64,000 bases of DNA, from NCBI GenBank assembly GCA_022605425.2, contig CM061246.1:1168501-1232500 (forward strand), in the 5' to 3' direction. A program made the position numbers and the translations under genes. Positions 1-10,250 of the stretch are shown here, in pieces (the first letter of the stretch is position 1; each line of letters opens with the position of its first letter). Below the pieces are notes generated by a model. It was not told where the DNA came from and did not search any database. It saw only the letters and a program-made list of their open reading frames with translations. The stretch is from Hamiltosporidium tvaerminnensis (Eukaryota > Microsporidia > Dubosqiidae).

Positions 1-50
1 ATTCAATGCGGAATTTATTTATACCAAAGTATCACTGTATCTTATCCAAT

Positions 51-220
51 CTAAATAAGCTTCAACAGACCCGCGGGAGTTTCTCTTGGTTTTTCAATAT
101 CAGAAACTAAAGTAAATCTCATTTGAATAATTTCTACTTTTACAGGTGCTTTTTAACTATTTTAATTCGTAAAATAAATACCCGTTTTGATCTTAAAATT
201 TTAATTTGTTTTTTGTTCAT
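51..220 (-). pseudogene. Decayed short reading frame at window edge
   Basis: A minus-strand frame opens at an ATG ending at 220 and runs 26 codons to a stop at 140-142. An overlapping frame then reads about 33 codons, ending ...PAGLLKLI, to a TAG at 51-53. The second part has a protein-like composition that is less AT-driven than its surroundings. The two pieces together would give a protein of only about 55-60 residues, so a frameshift in a small gene is possible. I do not recognise the product. The downstream PI4-kinase gene is transcribed in the same direction. Chance open frames in AT-rich DNA remain a reasonable alternative. Confidence 0.2.
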
Positions 221-420
221 AGATTAACTCTCATTTTTACATTCTCAAATATTTTCATGAACAGAATGACTTCTAATTTGTTTTAAAGACATTAATTTAT
301 ACTTTTTTATGAAAATAAGAAACCCAAAAAATACAAAGATTACTTTTACTAACCAACAGCCACCAATACACAATTTAACAAAATAGACTACCATTCTTCC
401 TTATTTATACACAAAAAATA

Positions 421-3400
421 TTAAAATGCTATGTTATTCGTTACTTCCTGATATTTATCATAAATCCACGTCCTAAACTTCTTACAACTCCCATTTATCA
501 TTTTCTCAACATTTTCTTTTATTTCATTATCTCCTACATCAAACATAAATCTACTATAAAAGTTATCCACTGCTCCTTTCCTATAACAATCAAGACCACT
601 CTCTTTAAAACAATCAACAGCATACATTATTTCCTTAGAAGATCTCCTCAAAGCTACAAATCCTTTAACCATCATTTCTCTATAAAATTTAAACGCCACA
701 CCGTCATAACCACCCATTAACATAAATATTTCAGCTGTTAATTTCAAAGGAAGTTCTATACTTAAATTTCCAGGCGAAGTCTCAAACATAAACCCAAAAT
801 CTATATGAATCATAAATCCATCATCATCTATAAGAATATTACCGTTATGTCTATCTTTAATATTTAAAAAGTAAACTACCAAAGAATAACCAACCAATGA
901 ACTTACAAAATTATAAAGTGCCTTTGAATATCTTTCACCTTCTTTAAAACCAAATTTCAATTCAAAATAATCGACTAAACTGTTAATTTTTTCTCTTCCA
1001 ATCTGATCACGTGTTATAGCATTTTCTACAACTTCTATTAAACCACACTCACTATCTGTACATAAAACTCTATACGGATACAAAAAAATATCCAAATTAT
1101 TCTTCTTAAAAATGTCTTTAAAAATTTGAATCAATTGTAAAGCCAACATGTCTTGTCTACAGTCATCACCAGCTTTAACAATAAGCCTTTTATAAATATA
1201 AGAACAAGGGGTCTTAATAACACCATCATTACTAACACCCCCTTTATTTATACACTTAAGGGTTATCATATAAGGAACCTTAGCATGGCTCTGTAATACC
1301 CTTCCACTACCCTTTACAATATCAATTATTTCTTCAGTACCAAAGCAGTAATAAAGGCCTTGAATACTAACACCCTGTTGTATATTTGGTACATTATTAA
1401 CACCCCTTTGTTTAGTATCCCCTTTATTAACACCCTCTAACATATCCTCTTTATTAACACCATTTATACTACTATCCTTATAACTAACACCCTCTTCTTT
1501 AGTAACCATGTCATTAACACCCTCTAATATATCCTTATAAGTAACACCCTGTTGTTTACTACCTCTCTCATTAACACCCTCTTCTTTACTACCCATGTCC
1601 TTAACACCCTCTAACATATCCTTATAACTAACACCCTTTATATCCCACACCTCTTCATTAACACCCCCTATCTCTATCTTCTCCAATTCTTTGTTAATAA
1701 ATTCCTTTTTATTTTCTTCATTCCGTGCATTAAAAGAAATAGAATTTAAATTTTTATAAAATTTAACCTGTTTTTCATACAACAACACCTCTTTCTCACC
1801 AATTCCTAAAATAAGATCATCCATACATTTCTTAAACACATTACTCTTATTTGTATGAACACCCCGTAAATTCTTTTTATTTCCATTCTCTTCACTTATA
1901 TTACACTTAAGATTTAAAAGGAGTTCATGACATAAAATATTATTATTAGACAGATGTATCAATAAAATAAAAACATCACATCTTACTTCTTCTCTTCTTA
2001 ACACTTGAATCAATTGAGGAATATAAAAACGAATATTTTGTTTTGTTTTTAATACTTCTAAAGCTATTTTTATATGTTCTCTATTTAAAGACCTATAAAT
2101 AACAGTAATACAATCCATTACAGACATACTGTTATCAACAAATATTGAATAATTTAAATAATTAAAAATTTTACTGTTATTTCTTATAAAGGAAATAACA
2201 CCCTTTCTTCTATACATATTATAAATAAGGGTTAAATCTTTATCATCAAGGGTGTTATTATTAACGGTATGTTTTAAAGAGGCTTCAAAATCTATGTTAG
2301 TAATTAAAGGGGTCTTATTATTAGTCATAGGTAAATTTATATTTAAAGGGTACCTTTTATAATAAGAGTACCAATTATCAAGGGTTATACTTTCTATAAT
2401 TCTATTACTAGTATTAACACCCTTATAACCACTATACCTGTTATACCATAGACTACTAGTGTTATTGTAAGGGGTGTTATTATTAGTAATACTTTCTCCT
2501 GTAATAACACATATATTATCAAAGAAGAATTTAAAGAAACCTTCGGTTTCAATTGAAAGCTTTCTGAAAATAACGGGGTCTATTTTAAAATCTACATCTA
2601 CTCGTAACACCCTTTTAAGATAAGGAAGTACTATACTTTTTGGTAAATAAAGGGTGTTACATATACGTACTAATACATAAAGGGTCTTATAGTTAAAGGT
2701 AGTAGCTAAAAGGGTCTTAAGTAACTGTATTACTGATAAAAGGGTGTTACTATTATAAAGATTTAAATAAACAACATCGATTAAAAAGAAAATATCAGAG
2801 GTGACATCAATACTATAATTAACACCCTGTTGTTGATTAGTTATATTGTTAACACCCTGTTGTATATCTTTATAGTTATTAACACCCAGTTGTATATCTT
2901 TATAGTTATTAACACCCTGTTGTTCATCTTTATAGTTGTTAACACCCTGTTGTATATCTTTATAGTTATTAACACCCTCTAATACATCCCTACAATCCTT
3001 AACACCTTCTAATACATACCTACTATCCTTAACACCCTTTAAATTACAAAATCTATACTTAACACCCTCTAATACATATCTACTATCCTTAACACCCCTT
3101 AATTCACATACCTCATTACTAAAGTCTTCTATCTTTTTCATTGTAATTTCAACGTAAGAATATAAATCTTTAAAAGACGTAAAACCAAGAGTTAAATAAT
3201 CTTTACCAAAAAGAGTTATATCTGCTATAAATAACACTATATAATTATAAAAAATAGGTGAATTACCACTTATTTCACTTAAAATGGTTTTATAGAAACT
3301 AAGATAAGAAATAAAGACATCCTCGGTATCTTTAAATTGATTTCTTGCTTTTAAAGTCTTAAAAATCTCAGAAAAATAAATATGTAATTTTATATTATAT

Positions 3401-5850
3401 AACAGGGTGTTATCTTTACATAAAAGTATTTTTAAAATCTTTAAAGAAATTATAAGCGTTGTCTTATAAGAAGAAGGATTTGTGCCTAAAGATAACAGGG
3501 TGTAAGCATATGAAAGATTAAAAGGCATAGGTAAAGGGTTATTAAAGGCAAAAGTAATAACAGGGGTGTTATTTATAAGGGTAGTAGTTATAGGGGTGTT
3601 ATCACTGGTATTAGTAATATTAGGGTTATTAATAGGGGTGTTATCACTAGTATTAGTAATATTAGGGTTATTAATAGGGGTGTTATTATAAGTAGTAGTG
3701 TTATTCCCTTTTATAACAGTATAACACCCTTTTTCCCTTTCTAAGGCTTCTAACCCTTCTTTATCAATAAAATTAAATTTCCGTTCAATAACACCCTCTT
3801 CTAAATGTATTTGTTCAATCAATTCTTCAACTTCTTCTTTGAGAAATCTAAGTGTCTTATCATCAGTGATATACTCAATAACACCTGTATAATTAAAATT
3901 TGAAATTTTATTTTTTTCTGAAAAATAAAGAATCGTGAGAAAAGTAAGATGAGGTGGTTTTGGAGTTTTCTTAAGAATAAATGGAATTTTGATTTGTAAT
4001 TTAGAAGATGGATGTTGTAAGGAATCTGCCATTTTTACGAGAGCAGGTGTTTTTAAAAAAAAGAAGGTCATATTTTTAAGAAAATTATGTTTTAGAATAA
4101 ATATCCATACATCGTAAATTACAGGATAAAAGGGTTTGTAGGGTGGAATATATGGAAGGGTGTTAAGTAACTGAATAAGGATTTTGTCTCTTTTTTCTAG
4201 AAAAAAATTTAAAAAATCTAAAATGTGAAAATCTGTCTTGGTAGGTATATAAAGGGTGTTATTGAAAGGGGTGTCTGTAACGGGTAAATTATCTTTTTTT
4301 AAATTTTTAAAAACGTGGTAATAAAAGTTTAAAGGATATTCTGGTGGAAGACTGTTAAGAAAGGTGTATAAAGGAAAAGAAAATTCATTTTTTAAAAGGA
4401 AATTTGCGTAATATTCTGGTGAGGTTTGAGTTGTAAGTTTTAAAAAGAAATTATTTATTTCAGGGAAATGAAATGGCAGTGGTTTTAAAGAAATGAAGTA
4501 AAGAAAGTTTTGTGAGTAAAGATTTTTGTATTTCGTTAGAGAAGAAATATAAAAAAATGCTTTTCTGTAGATTGTGAAGAGATTCTGACTTGAAATGCAT
4601 AAAAGTAATTCTTCTTTTATATTTTCTGTTTTTATGCATTTTTTAGTAAAATTTTTATTTTTAAGTTTACTTTTTATGCATAAAGGAATCTCAAATTGTT
4701 TTTCATTTTTTTGAAAAATTTCTTCTTTTATTTCTTCCTTTGTTTTCTCATTTTCTTCAGAATTTTCACCATTTTTGGTTTCTTTTGATATTTCTTGCTT
4801 TAATTTCAAATTTAATTTTTCTTTAAATTCTTTGATAGTTTCATAGTCTTTGGCTTCTTTTTCTTCATCTGTTAAAATATTGTGGTTCTTTTTACATCCT
4901 TTATAAGTTTTATAATTATTTTCTTGTTCAGTAATAATAAAAAGATTGGTAATCCTATTAATTAGAGAATGTGCTTTTCTTTTGGCCATAAAAATTATAC
5001 AATCAGTGGTAAAAATTAAGTCTAAAACGTAAAGAAAGTCTTTAGGAGAAAGACATCCCATTGTATAAATAATACGATACTGTATTTCTATCATACTATC
5101 TTCTCCTATCATAAGATTATGTGAGAGTAATATATCTTTAATTTGATTAATACATGTGCCTTCTGTAAATGTATTTATTATAAAAGAATTAATAAAAATA
5201 AAAACGATATCTTTTTCCATAAAATTAGATGTGTTTAGTAACATAAGCATTTCATTATAAAGAGAGAAAGAGAATGAATATAAATGATGGTTAGTGATTG
5301 AAAGATCAAGTATTTTACGTGTTTCTAGATATTTAGCGATAAGAGAAAGTGTAAGTAAAAATGTATCAAGCATTGCATTCATTAATGGTTCATCATTTTG
5401 ATAATTAATGATTTCATTGAATGTAGAGGATTTAATTGTTGTAGAAAGAGTTTCTATTAATGAAGTAAATTCTTCGATGTGAAGAAAAGAATAATTTGAA
5501 ATAAAAATTTCTAAAAGAGCAGATTTTAAAGAATAGCAGAGGGGTGTGGTAAAAGACAATGTAAGAATATCATTGATGATTATTTCATAGAGATGTGTGT
5601 TAAGAAGAAGTGTAAAAGAATCCAAGAAAATTTGGTAGAGATTTTTATCTGTTGTTTGCAGCATTTGTGTGTCAGTCGTATAAAGAGTATTTTTTAACAA
5701 CAAAAAAAGGAAAAACGGGTCTTCATAAGTAAAGTGGTTTAAAGCTGATTTTAAATCATCTGTGGTTACTTTCTTGTTGAATCTGAAATTAATGGAGATT
5801 TTTTGGTTGTTTAAAGTTGATTTGTATTCTTTATATTCATCGAATTGCAT
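421..5850 (-). CDS. STT4: Phosphatidylinositol 4-kinase (type III alpha, Stt4-like)
   Basis: Encodes 1809 residues and should phosphorylate phosphatidylinositol at position 4, the first step to PI(4)P and PI(4,5)P2 at the plasma membrane. The C-terminal PI3/PI4-kinase domain (about residues 1540-1809) is clear: GDDCRQD near its start, the catalytic loop KDRHNGNIL with Asp1666, and HIDFGF with Asp1684. Motif order and the wording around PYRV, KFG and HIDFGF fit Stt4/PI4KA better than Pik1, and the length is close to yeast Stt4. The N-terminal 1500 residues are the divergent helical region, interrupted by three low-complexity insertions: about residues 711-764 (NTPI/NPNITNTSD type), 914-1014 and 1397-1494 (GVNNYKD and related). 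A lysine/glutamate-rich stretch lies around residues 340-390. The ATG is preceded one base upstream by CCCC. The frame is uninterrupted, so the gene is probably functional. Confidence 0.93.
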   Translation of the reverse strand: MQFDEYKEYKSTLNNQKISINFRFNKKVTTDDLKSALNHFTYEDPFFLFLLLKNTLYTTDTQMLQTTDKNLYQIFLDSFTLLLNTHLYEIIINDILTLSFTTPLCYSLKSALLEIFISNYSFLHIEEFTSLIETLSTTIKSSTFNEIINYQNDEPLMNAMLDTFLLTLSLIAKYLETRKILDLSITNHHLYSFSFSLYNEMLMLLNTSNFMEKDIVFIFINSFIINTFTEGTCINQIKDILLSHNLMIGEDSMIEIQYRIIYTMGCLSPKDFLYVLDLIFTTDCIIFMAKRKAHSLINRITNLFIITEQENNYKTYKGCKKNHNILTDEEKEAKDYETIKEFKEKLNLKLKQEISKETKNGENSEENEKTKEEIKEEIFQKNEKQFEIPLCIKSKLKNKNFTKKCIKTENIKEELLLCISSQNLFTIYRKAFFYISSLTKYKNLYSQNFLYFISLKPLPFHFPEINNFFLKLTTQTSPEYYANFLLKNEFSFPLYTFLNSLPPEYPLNFYYHVFKNLKKDNLPVTDTPFNNTLYIPTKTDFHILDFLNFFLEKRDKILIQLLNTLPYIPPYKPFYPVIYDVWIFILKHNFLKNMTFFFLKTPALVKMADSLQHPSSKLQIKIPFILKKTPKPPHLTFLTILYFSEKNKISNFNYTGVIEYITDDKTLRFLKEEVEELIEQIHLEEGVIERKFNFIDKEGLEALEREKGCYTVIKGNNTTTYNNTPINNPNITNTSDNTPINNPNITNTSDNTPITTTLINNTPVITFAFNNPLPMPFNLSYAYTLLSLGTNPSSYKTTLIISLKILKILLCKDNTLLYNIKLHIYFSEIFKTLKARNQFKDTEDVFISYLSFYKTILSEISGNSPIFYNYIVLFIADITLFGKDYLTLGFTSFKDLYSYVEITMKKIEDFSNEVCELRGVKDSRYVLEGVKYRFCNLKGVKDSRYVLEGVKDCRDVLEGVNNYKDIQQGVNNYKDEQQGVNNYKDIQLGVNNYKDIQQGVNNITNQQQGVNYSIDVTSDIFFLIDVVYLNLYNSNTLLSVIQLLKTLLATTFNYKTLYVLVRICNTLYLPKSIVLPYLKRVLRVDVDFKIDPVIFRKLSIETEGFFKFFFDNICVITGESITNNNTPYNNTSSLWYNRYSGYKGVNTSNRIIESITLDNWYSYYKRYPLNINLPMTNNKTPLITNIDFEASLKHTVNNNTLDDKDLTLIYNMYRRKGVISFIRNNSKIFNYLNYSIFVDNSMSVMDCITVIYRSLNREHIKIALEVLKTKQNIRFYIPQLIQVLRREEVRCDVFILLIHLSNNNILCHELLLNLKCNISEENGNKKNLRGVHTNKSNVFKKCMDDLILGIGEKEVLLYEKQVKFYKNLNSISFNARNEENKKEFINKELEKIEIGGVNEEVWDIKGVSYKDMLEGVKDMGSKEEGVNERGSKQQGVTYKDILEGVNDMVTKEEGVSYKDSSINGVNKEDMLEGVNKGDTKQRGVNNVPNIQQGVSIQGLYYCFGTEEIIDIVKGSGRVLQSHAKVPYMITLKCINKGGVSNDGVIKTPCSYIYKRLIVKAGDDCRQDMLALQLIQIFKDIFKKNNLDIFLYPYRVLCTDSECGLIEVVENAITRDQIGREKINSLVDYFELKFGFKEGERYSKALYNFVSSLVGYSLVVYFLNIKDRHNGNILIDDDGFMIHIDFGFMFETSPGNLSIELPLKLTAEIFMLMGGYDGVAFKFYREMMVKGFVALRRSSKEIMYAVDCFKESGLDCYRKGAVDNFYSRFMFDVGDNEIKENVEKMINGSCKKFRTWIYDKYQEVTNNIAF
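1370..1660 (-). repeat. Coding GV-repeat tract 1 in PI4K
   Basis: Imperfect repeats built on GGGTGTTA (minus strand) encode GVN/GVK units separated by short charged pieces such as YKDMLE. The tract lies just upstream of the kinase domain, at about residues 1397-1494. Units vary in spacing by multiples of three, so the frame stays open. Confidence 0.8.
2815..3110 (-). repeat. Coding GVNNYKDIQQ-type repeat tract 2 in PI4K
   Basis: About ten units of roughly 30 bases. The more uniform ones encode GVNNYKDIQQ and the outer ones GVKDSRYVLE. Every unit contains the octamer TAACACCC on the plus strand. The inner units are nearly identical, which suggests recent tandem expansion within the gene. Confidence 0.85.
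3560..3720 (-). repeat. Coding NTPI repeat tract 3 in PI4K
   Basis: Two near-perfect 42-base units encode DNTPINNPNITNTS. Here the octamer lies in the opposite orientation to tracts 1 and 2 (GGGTGTTA on the plus strand), so the same short DNA word is read as NTP instead of GV(N). Confidence 0.8.
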
Positions 5851-5851
5851 T

Positions 5852-5855
5852 GGGG
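5852..5855 (-). promoter_or_regulatory. CCC-type motif at PI4K start
   Basis: CCCC on the minus strand ends one base before the ATG. In microsporidia a CCC or GGG signal close to the start codon is a described feature of gene starts, and the same arrangement is seen here at RPB11 and TIF6. It supports the chosen start. Confidence 0.5.
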
Positions 5856-6737
5856 TGGCTAATTTGGTTGCATTTGTATTTTTAAGGCGTAAAAATTTTA
5901 TAATTTTTTGATGAGTTTAAGTTGAAGCGTGAAGATAATAATAATACAAAAAATATTAGAAAATAATTTGAAAATTAAATTTTTAACGAAAAACAAATAT
6001 TTTTTAAAGAAGAACGAGATATGCACAAAATATGAGTTGATAGTTAAGGAAATCAATATTTATGAATCGAAAAACATTTAATTGTCAAAACGATATGTCT
6101 TAGAATAAATAATTATAGTAAAAGTAAATTTTAAAGTGTAAGGAATATAAAATATTTTCTTTGTTTTAATATTATTGAATTAAGTGCCTATTTGTACCTG
6201 CGAGAATAATATGTTCTGTTTAAATTTTTATTATTGTTTTTTGTATGTTAATTAACCCGAGACTAACCTGTTTAATATTTGTATTAAACCAAGTAGCTAA
6301 TTATTAACGGTTATTTACAATGATTTTGTAGATTTTTGTGTTCTTGTAAATAATTAATGTATATATACAGGTATTTTCTACAAAATATTGAACGTATAAA
6401 TTGTCTTTAATATTTTTTCAATTAAAATTAAAATCTTATTCAAGAGAAATATTGAACCTTTTTAAATTTTCGAGACTCAAACCTTTAATTTGAATAAGAA
6501 AACATAAACCCTCTATAACGGTTTTACTACGAACGATAAAAATTACAGTACTAAAGATTTTGTCTATGAAGATAATTCAAAACAGGATAGTAAAATTTAA
6601 ATGATGAGACTTGTTTCGGTCTTGTAGTTTTTTCGATATGAACAATTTGAGGAATCGAATGATTATAAAGTTACTCGAATAAGTTTATTTTATTTAATCT
6701 TGCTATAAGTATTTCGGTTTGTTGTATAAAAATGACA
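5856..6737. other. AT-rich intergenic region without recognisable genes
   Basis: About 880 bases between the PI4-kinase start and the first E repeat. No frame of useful length, RNA gene or repeat was recognised. Confidence 0.6.
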
Positions 6738-7325
6738 TGTGTTGTATTGTTTTTGTGACTCTAACGCAGTTCTAGGTTTGTAAACAAAATTGCATTGTTA
6801 TGCTCATCAGTATATCTTTAGATACCTACATCTCAAAGCCTTTTATCTAAAACATATTTAAAATTCTTTAATGATGAAGCGGTTATCTAAAGTTCGTTAA
6901 TATCAGTTGTCTGAAGCCCGATCGTGGGTTTAATCTCACTCTAGGTTTCAAGACTACGTACATTTCTACTTACGTTAAAGTTTATGAATCGAATAAGTTT
7001 TCGCTAAGATATATTTCAGCAACTAGCCTTGAGTCCATCGAGACTGTGCAATATTATCCTGATGGCTATAACTTGCTACATAGCTTTTTTGGTCTTTCAA
7101 GAGTTTTATATATAACATGGGCGCTGAGTCTTGTTTTTCGAGTGAGTATGGCTAGGTTTCTAGTTTTTTTATTGGTAAACACCACATTTATAATTGTGGT
7201 TTTGGACCAATTTATTATTTCTTTTTTACTATTTTATAGACTTCTTCCTTATATGCGAATTCCCATGGAAAAACGGAAATTGATGTGATTTTTCTCCGCT
7301 AAAAACCCAATCAAAAATATTCTGT
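6738..7325 (+). repeat. Interspersed repeat E, diverged copy 1
   Basis: Aligns by eye, with many substitutions and small gaps, to the copy at 8844-9570. Shared landmarks in order are CGCAGTTCTAGGTTT, GATACCTACAT, AAGATATATTTCAG, a GACTGTGCAAT word and GTGAGTATGGCTAGGTTTC. The 80-codon open frame at 7046-7288 within it is not shared with the other copies and is probably chance. This is the most AT-shifted copy together with the one at 21.2 kb, so it is old. Confidence 0.75.
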
Positions 7326-7654
7326 TTGAATCTACCTAATGATCACTAGAAAAAAGTGTTTTATTCAATTATCTTTTTTCCATTAAACATAATAGATAAA
7401 TAATATTTACACATACATATTTAAATGTTTTTGAACATTATCATGTTATATAGTTGTTTCTCTTTCCTACTAGACTAATGCAGCATGGTTTTAAAAACTT
7501 AATTTTATTCTTATAGTTATTCATAAATTAGATTTTTTATGTCTCTCTTTTTTTTTAATAATCAAAAATTTAATACCTGTTCCTGTTAAAAATAATTCCA
7601 TGTTCGACTTCTAATCATATTAATCAAATTTTTTGAATATTTTTATTTTATTTA
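7326..7654. other. AT-rich spacer
   Basis: Nothing recognised between the E copy and the short family C repeat. Confidence 0.5.
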
Positions 7655-7778
7655 TATTTAATAGCTCGCTCCTTCCCTACGGATAGAACACAATCATCCA
7701 ATGATGAATCATAGCTTCGCTAAGTTCTAGGTGTTCTAAAGACAATTTTCTTTTGATTGGTTAGGTTGTCAACCTCAT
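7655..7778 (-). mobile_element. Short family C repeat, truncated retroelement 3' end
   Basis: A 124 bp sequence shared with 26859-26978 at about 85% identity by eye. On the minus strand it ends GGAAGGAGCGAGCTATTAAAT followed by TAAA-like repeats, as expected for the 3' end and tail of a non-LTR element. No coding potential is visible in this copy. Confidence 0.55.
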
Positions 7779-8257
7779 AATTTTTATTTTATGCAAAATA
7801 ATAATTTCTAATAAAAGTCTTTTTTACTCTAAGGATTCGGATTTTCTAGCTTTTTTTATCAATCAAAAGATATTAAATCCAACTTTACACAAGATAATAT
7901 GGTTCTGGGAATAGCAATAGCTTTTGTTTGTAGTTATCAACTGGCTTATTTGATAGAGTTCAAAAATAATATGAATCAAACATCTTTGAAATTTCTTTGT
8001 GTTAGTATTAATGCTGGTTCCAAAAATAATTAATTCTTCAATTAAAAAAAACTTTTTTAATCTTATTTTAATCGTTACATAAATGAATTTTACTCGAATT
8101 ATTTCGCTTTTGCTTATCAAAAAAATAATATATTTTAAAATATATATCTTCGAGGCAAATTAATATCTAATATAGTAATATTTTAGTTCGTTTAAAACAT
8201 CTTAACTCAAAAGAAATATATAGTTATAATTAAATAAAAAACAATTAAATATTAATT
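7779..8257. other. AT-rich intergenic region
   Basis: Contains an 85-codon minus-strand frame (7863-8120) that opens only with TTG and has no family signature. I do not consider it a gene. Confidence 0.5.
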
Positions 8258-8638
8258 TTATTCAAAATAGTTAAATTTTACACCCGAAAATGGTTTTATA
8301 TGTTTTCTTCTTATATGTGATATTAAACACCGCTTATAAACATATCTGATTTTACAATATTTGCATAAAAACCTATCATCATCATATGATATCGGAATAT
8401 AACTTAAATTAGTAAAGATGGGTATAAAGTGTTCCTTTGATTCAGTGTAGATTATTTCAGTGTTTTTACTTTTAAATCTTAGTAAGTTTTTTGATTGTAT
8501 TAAGGAATCATATTTCATAGGCTTTTCAATATTCTCCTGAGCATACTTCTCATAAGATGGTTCCAATCGGTGTATTTTAGATATAAAATATACAAAGAGA
8601 GATAAATCTTCTTTGTAATCAGTTTTATCATTTATCAT
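8258..8638 (-). CDS. Small C2H2 zinc-finger protein
   Basis: Encodes 126 residues from the first ATG; the frame is open further upstream to a TTG at 8687-8689 (143 residues). Near the C-terminus lies one C2H2 finger: CKYCKIRY...SHIRRKH, with Cys-x2-Cys, 12 residues, then His-x4-His. The rest is polar, with no signal peptide or membrane segment. A single finger at the very end suggests nucleic-acid binding, but no specific family is recognised. A CCC motif lies at 8693-8695, four bases upstream of the TTG but 54 upstream of the ATG. The true start is therefore uncertain: a non-AUG start, a lost start codon or a longer leader are all possible. It has no paralogue in the window. Confidence 0.6.
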   Translation of the reverse strand: MINDKTDYKEDLSLFVYFISKIHRLEPSYEKYAQENIEKPMKYDSLIQSKNLLRFKSKNTEIIYTESKEHFIPIFTNLSYIPISYDDDRFLCKYCKIRYVYKRCLISHIRRKHIKPFSGVKFNYFE

Positions 8639-8843
8639 GGATTTATATTTTTTCCTTAATATATTGATTAAAAATTTATAAATTGACAAATAGGGTAAAT
8701 ATTTGATATCTATTTTCTCTTTCTATATTATAAATTTAAATTAAAAATATTCAAATTAGAAGAATATGTTGGATTTTTTTCTATGTAGACATAATGAGAA
8801 AATATGAACTCGCCAATACTTTTCATTTATTTCTTGAAAAATC

Positions 8844-9570
8844 ACTTTATTTAAAAGTATCACATCTTTTTTAAAGCAGTGGCAGGTGTTATATTTGTTT
8901 TCACGAAATTAACGCAGTTCTAGGTTTAACATAAATGACAGCTACCCCAACACTCCATCAGTAACCCCTGCGATACCTACGTCCAGAAGCCTTTCATTTA
9001 CCAAATGTGTAGAACCTAATTAATAGGCGAGGCAGTTACCCAGAGTTCGTTAATGTCCGTTGCATGGAGTGTGATCGAAGGCCGAAGCCCCCCTGGGCTC
9101 CCCCAAGACTATGCAGCATTCCCACTTACTCTGCACTTTCTAAACCCAATAAACTTCTAGCTAAGATATATTTCAGAGAATTACATGGGGTCCACCTAGA
9201 CAGTGCAATGTCATACCAACAGGTATAACCTGCTACTTAGCTCTCTCGGCTTTAAATGGTTTTTTGTTTTATATCTCCCAGGCGCTAAGTCTTCTAACCC
9301 GAGTGAGCAAGGCTAGGTTTCCATGCTTTTACATGGCAATTACCTACATGTTCAGCTGCGGTCTGCAATCTGGTACATAAAAAACTACAAATAAATTTGT
9401 AGAAAAAGTTTCTCCATTTCTTAGACCTCTCCTCCTCATAACAACTCCCATGGAACAACAGAAGGTGTAGTGTGGTTTTATTCCCACCAAAAATCCAAAC
9501 AATGATCTCACACCAGTTTCACACTCATTGCCAAGCAGAAAGTTTTTTATGTGGTTATCCTCCCTCCACT
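8844..9570 (+). repeat. Interspersed repeat E, well-preserved copy 2
   Basis: A 727 bp noncoding unit of clearly higher G+C than its surroundings. It is nearly identical to 29743-30473 and more distantly similar to 6738-7325 and 21190-21790. It starts ACTTTATTTAAAAGTATC and ends TATCCTCCCTCCACT; sequence beyond both ends is unrelated between copies. All frames contain stops. An 8 bp match, CTTTTCAT (8819-8826 and 9572-9579), may be a target-site duplication, but it sits 17 bases outside the left homology border, so support is weak. The strand of the element is unknown. If it is the 3' part of a retroelement it would read on the minus strand. It abuts the 3' end of the R4-like element. Confidence 0.75.
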
Positions 9571-9620
9571 GCTTTTCATGTAATTATTTAATAAAATTCT
9601 GGGTTAACAAATTTTTCTTT

Positions 9621-10250
9621 TTAAATAATTTTTTCCACCATTTCAACCACTTCTATCTCTTCCTCCAACTCCAACTCTTCATTTGTATTAGTTGTTGGTT
9701 CCTTTGCTGTGGTTATGCCATCCAAAATAAGGGGTAAAATATTTTTTGTATTTTCCGTTTTAACATCATCTTCCTCGTTGTCTACTTGCTTTAAAGGGGG
9801 TATTGGTTGTTTATGCATCTCAGCTCCTAAGATAACACTTAATGATGCTCTCTCCCAGCTCTCCTCGGCATTTGGACCAGACTCAAGTCTTCTTCGTCGA
9901 TCAAAAGAAATTGTTTCGACTGTCTTCTTGAGTACTATGGATTGTATATATCCCTCTACATTCATAGGTATTTGCAGTCTCTTAACATACGTCTTATGGT
10001 ATTTTGTCACAATACCGTCCCAGGTCATCACATAAGGAATTATCTCTACGTTGCATTTATAAATAAGACCTAACTCATTTGCTAATAGGTCATACTTCCT
10101 AAGCTTCTCTGTTTCAACTATTTGAAGAGAGTCTTGAGATGTGATTCCTACTTCAATGAGGGTTATCCTATTCTGTTTCTTGTCCAAAATAAATATATCT
10201 GGTCTGTTACACCGGATCTTGACATCAGTTTTTATTCAGGTGTCCACTCT
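9621..10250 (-). pseudogene. R4-like retrotransposon: restriction-like endonuclease and C-terminal tail
   Basis: The C-terminal part contains RPD (codons for PD at 10198-10203), then D in ILDKK and IEVGI, the PD...D...E arrangement of the restriction-like endonuclease of R2/R4 elements. It should nick the target to prime reverse transcription. Downstream come YDLLANELG, IIPYVMTWDG and a long acidic tail ending VEKII. An in-frame TGA near 10228 and a frame change near 10250 separate it from the zinc-finger part. The frame after the TGA opens only with TTG, so this is a fragment of a larger protein and not an independent gene. Confidence 0.85.

Noticed and set aside
7046-7288. Hydrophobic 80-codon plus-strand frame
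   Set aside because: It lies in a diverged E repeat, and the other E copies do not keep this frame.
8844-9570. Idea that E is simply the 3' untranslated region of the R4-like element
   Set aside because: Four other R4-like copies end before it, and E at 29.7 kb lies in the opposite orientation to its R4-like neighbour with its own duplication.
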